Shown here: positions 13,500 through 15,164 of the stretch, in pieces | How the letters are laid out: the number at the start of each line of letters is the position of its first letter | Numbering within the stretch: position 1 is the stretch's first letter | NCBI GenBank assembly: GCA_035279705.1 | Contig: DATEHG010000177.1 | Span: 1-15,164 of the forward strand | Direction: 5' to 3' | DNA length: 15,164 nucleotides | Source of the DNA: DATEHG01 sp035279705 | GTDB lineage: Bacteria > Gemmatimonadota > Gemmatimonadetes > Gemmatimonadales > GWC2-71-9 | Program-made: the position numbers and the translations under genes | Notes under the pieces: model-generated | What the model was told of the DNA's origin: nothing | The model's input: the letters and a program-made list of their open reading frames with translations, nothing else | The model's database searches: none

Positions 13500-14489
13500 A
13501 TGCCGGTAGTCACCTACCGCGACGCGCTCAACCAGGCGCTGCGCGAAGAGATGAAGCGCGATCCCGATGTCTTCCTCATGGGTGAGGAGGTCGGGGTCTA
13601 CCAGGGTGCGTACAAGGTCAGCCGGGGCCTGCTCGAGGAGTTCGGCCCCGACCGGGTCGTGGATACCCCGATCACCGAGCTGGGTTTCACCGGCGTCGGC
13701 GTCGGGGCCGCCATGGTCGGGCTCCGCCCCGTGATCGAAGTGATGACCTGGAACTTCGCCCTGCTTGCGCTGGACCAGATCGTCAACTCGGCCGCGAAGA
13801 TGCGCTACATGTCGGGCGGCCAGGTGGGCTGCCCGATGGTGGTCCGCGGGCCGGGCGGTGCTGCGTTGCAGCTCGGCGCCCAGCACTCCCAGGCCTTCGA
13901 GGCCTACTACGCCCACATCCCCGGCCTCAAGGTCGCCACGCCGGCGACGCCGTACGACGCCAAGGGCCTGCTCAAGAGCGCCATCCGGGACCAGGACCCG
14001 GTGATCTTCATCGAAGGCGAGATGCTGTACAACACCAAGGGCGAAGTCCCCGACGAGGAATACCTCGTGCCCCTCGGTGTCGCCGACATCAAGCGCCCCG
14101 GTGACGCCGTGACCATCATCTGCCATTCGAAGACCGTGTCCGTCGCGCTCAAGGCCGCCGAAGAGCTGGCCGGGCTCGGCGTCGAGGCCGAGGTCATCGA
14201 TCTGCGCTCCATCCGGCCGCTCGATACCGCGACGATCTTCGAATCGGTGCGCAAGACGCACCGTTGTGTGGTGGCCGAGGAGGGGTGGCACTTTGCCGGG
14301 GTGGGCGCGCAGGTGGTCGACGAGATCCAGCGCGAGATCTTCGACGAGCTGGATGCCCCGGTGCTGCGGGTGACGGGCGCCGATGTCCCGATGCCGTACA
14401 ACAAGCTGCTCGAGCGGGCCGCCAAGTCGGACGCGGGGAAAGTCGTGGCCGCGGTGAAGAAGGTGATGTATCTGGAACAGCAGCCGTAA
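13500..14489 (+). CDS. pdhB: Pyruvate dehydrogenase E1 component, beta subunit
   Basis: A 329-residue transketolase-type subunit that completes the E1 heterotetramer in the cytoplasm. Recognisable blocks: TYRDALNQALREEM at the N-terminus, FLMGEEVGVYQGAYKVS (25-41), DTPITELGFTGVGVGAA (55-71) with the ThDP-activating Glu60, QLGAQHSQ (124-131) with His129, and the C-terminal transketolase domain ending with VTGADVPMPYNKLLE. Length and blocks are those of bacterial PdhB. Start ATG at 13500 with GAGG (13487-13490) 9 bases upstream. The stop TAA (14487-14489) is the first three bases of a heptamer array. It sits between pdhA and pdhC, as usual for PdhA-PdhB-PdhC type complexes in which E1 is split. 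Confidence 0.94.
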   Translation: MPVVTYRDALNQALREEMKRDPDVFLMGEEVGVYQGAYKVSRGLLEEFGPDRVVDTPITELGFTGVGVGAAMVGLRPVIEVMTWNFALLALDQIVNSAAKMRYMSGGQVGCPMVVRGPGGAALQLGAQHSQAFEAYYAHIPGLKVATPATPYDAKGLLKSAIRDQDPVIFIEGEMLYNTKGEVPDEEYLVPLGVADIKRPGDAVTIICHSKTVSVALKAAEELAGLGVEAEVIDLRSIRPLDTATIFESVRKTHRCVVAEEGWHFAGVGAQVVDEIQREIFDELDAPVLRVTGADVPMPYNKLLERAAKSDAGKVVAAVKKVMYLEQQP

Positions 14490-14553
14490 GCCATCAGCCA
14501 TAAGCCATAAGCTTATGGCACCCGCTTATGGCTTAAGGCTTATGGCTTAAGGC
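14487..14553. repeat. Heptamer inverted-repeat array between pdhB and pdhC (element 3)
   Basis: Heptamers TAAGCCA (14487), TCAGCCA (14494) and TAAGCCA (14501) lead into TAAGC, then TTATGGC (14513), and after ACCCGC again TTATGGC (14526), TTAAGGC (14533), TTATGGC (14540), TTAAGGC (14547). The 25-base arms 14487-14511 and 14525-14549 are complementary at 23 of 25 positions with a 13-base loop. A perfect 16-base palindrome GCCATAAGCTTATGGC (14504-14519) offers another fold. The pdhB stop TAA is the first three bases of the array. Its unit sequence differs from elements 1 and 2, but the 7-base period and design are the same. Confidence 0.92.
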
Positions 14554-14569
14554 CCAAGGACTCGACTCA

Positions 14570-15164
14570 ATGGCGACCAAGGTACTTATGGAAGCGCTTT
14601 CCCCCACCATGGAGGAAGGCCGCCTGGTGGAGTGGAAGAAGAAAGAGGGCGACGTCGTCGCCGTCGGTGACGTCCTTGCCGAGGTCGAAACCGACAAGGC
14701 GGTGATGGACCTGGTGGCGCGCGCCGGCGGCGTGCTGCTCAAACAGGTCATCGCGCCCGGCACCACGGTGCCCGTGACGGCGCTGGTGGGCGTGATCGGG
14801 AATGCGGGGGAGGACATCGCCGCCATGGTGGCGGGCGGGCGGGCAGGCGGACAGGCGGACGGGGGATCGAAGCCTGCTCCACCGCCGAGTACTGCTGCGC
14901 CCGCGGCCCCCAAAGCGGCCGCGCCCGTGGCGTCGGCCTCCGCCCCGGCCTCGCCGGAGCCGGTAGCTGCACCGGCGCCCTCGGCTCCGGTCCCCGGCGG
15001 CCGGGTGAAAGCCTCTCCACTGGCGAAGAAGGTGGCCTCGGACAAGGGGCTGGATCTTGCATCAATCCAGGGATCCGGTCCTGATGGGCGCATCATCGTC
15101 CGCGACCTGGCGAACGCGGTACCGGTGGCGACGGGAAGCGCACTGGGCGCCCGCCCGCCTGTCC
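14570..15164 (+). CDS. pdhC: Dihydrolipoamide acetyltransferase E2 of pyruvate dehydrogenase (partial, runs off the window)
   Basis: From ATG 14570 (AAGGA at 14556-14560, spacing 9) an open frame of 198 codons reaches the window end with no stop. Residues 1-80 are a lipoyl domain (MEALSPTMEEGRLVEW ... VETDKAVMDL) with Lys43 as the lipoylated residue, the substrate site of LipA encoded in the same operon. Residues about 88-145 are a flexible Gly then Ala/Pro-rich linker. Residues about 146-183 (VKASPLAKKVASDKGLDL ... GPDGRIIVRDL) are the E1/E3-binding domain. The catalytic acyltransferase domain lies beyond the window. The protein forms the core of the complex and passes acetyl groups to CoA. 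Only one lipoyl domain is visible. The linker start is encoded by a GGCR-type tandem repeat (14831-14866). Confidence 0.94.
   Translation, partial: MATKVLMEALSPTMEEGRLVEWKKKEGDVVAVGDVLAEVETDKAVMDLVARAGGVLLKQVIAPGTTVPVTALVGVIGNAGEDIAAMVAGGRAGGQADGGSKPAPPPSTAAPAAPKAAAPVASASAPASPEPVAAPAPSAPVPGGRVKASPLAKKVASDKGLDLASIQGSGPDGRIIVRDLANAVPVATGSALGARPPV
14831..14866 (+). repeat. Short G-rich tandem repeat inside the pdhC linker
   Basis: The DNA is a degenerate four-base repeat (GGCG/GGCA/GACA), including two exact copies of CAGGCGGA (14844-14851 and 14852-14859) and ending in a G run. It encodes the Gly-rich AGGRAGGQADGG segment between the lipoyl domain and the Ala/Pro linker. Several GGG runs lie close together, so a G-quadruplex is possible on this strand. 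Confidence 0.6.

Overview
The window is GC-rich, densely coding DNA from a Gram-negative, didermic bacterium. I see several secreted or outer-membrane proteins with Sec-type signal peptides, two outer-membrane beta-barrels of the PorT type, a porin-like barrel, a lipoprotein and sulfocyanin-type copper proteins. Together with heptameric intergenic repeats and good Shine-Dalgarno sites, this would fit Gemmatimonadota or a related lineage. That placement is an inference from gene style, not a proof.

Layout. (1) 1-2910, plus strand: the 3' end of an ECF sigma factor gene, its RskA-like membrane anti-sigma factor, a secreted DUF1684 protein and a secreted TlpA-like thioredoxin-fold protein. They are tightly packed (ATGA and TGATG overlaps, one 6-base gap) and look like one operon for envelope stress or redox sensing. 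(2) 2959-3474, minus strand: a sulfocyanin-like cupredoxin with an apparent Met-to-Glu change at the axial copper position. (3) 3636-9089, plus strand: an OFA-family (oxalate/formate-type) MFS transporter, a periplasmic PQQ-dependent alcohol dehydrogenase with an extra Asp typical of lanthanide-dependent enzymes, a canonical sulfocyanin and a porin-like outer-membrane protein. The likely logic is substrate entry by the porin, oxidation in the periplasm, electrons passed to a blue copper protein, and acid transport by the MFS protein. No cytochrome c gene is present. (4) 9215-9628: a small lipoprotein gene, facing a perfect-stem bidirectional terminator. (5) 9758-11150, minus strand: two paralogous PorT-like beta-barrel proteins sharing a C-x14-C pair. 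(6) 11410 to the window end, plus strand: lipA, pdhA, pdhB and the start of pdhC. Lipoyl synthase is thus encoded together with the pyruvate dehydrogenase E1 and E2 subunits whose lipoyl domain it serves.

The most unusual non-coding feature is a set of three heptamer-based inverted-repeat arrays (2901-2970, 13380-13474, 14487-14553). Each sits at a gene end and carries the stop codon of the gene before it. Two of them lie inside the pdh operon. No rRNA, tRNA, CRISPR array, insertion sequence or integrase was seen.
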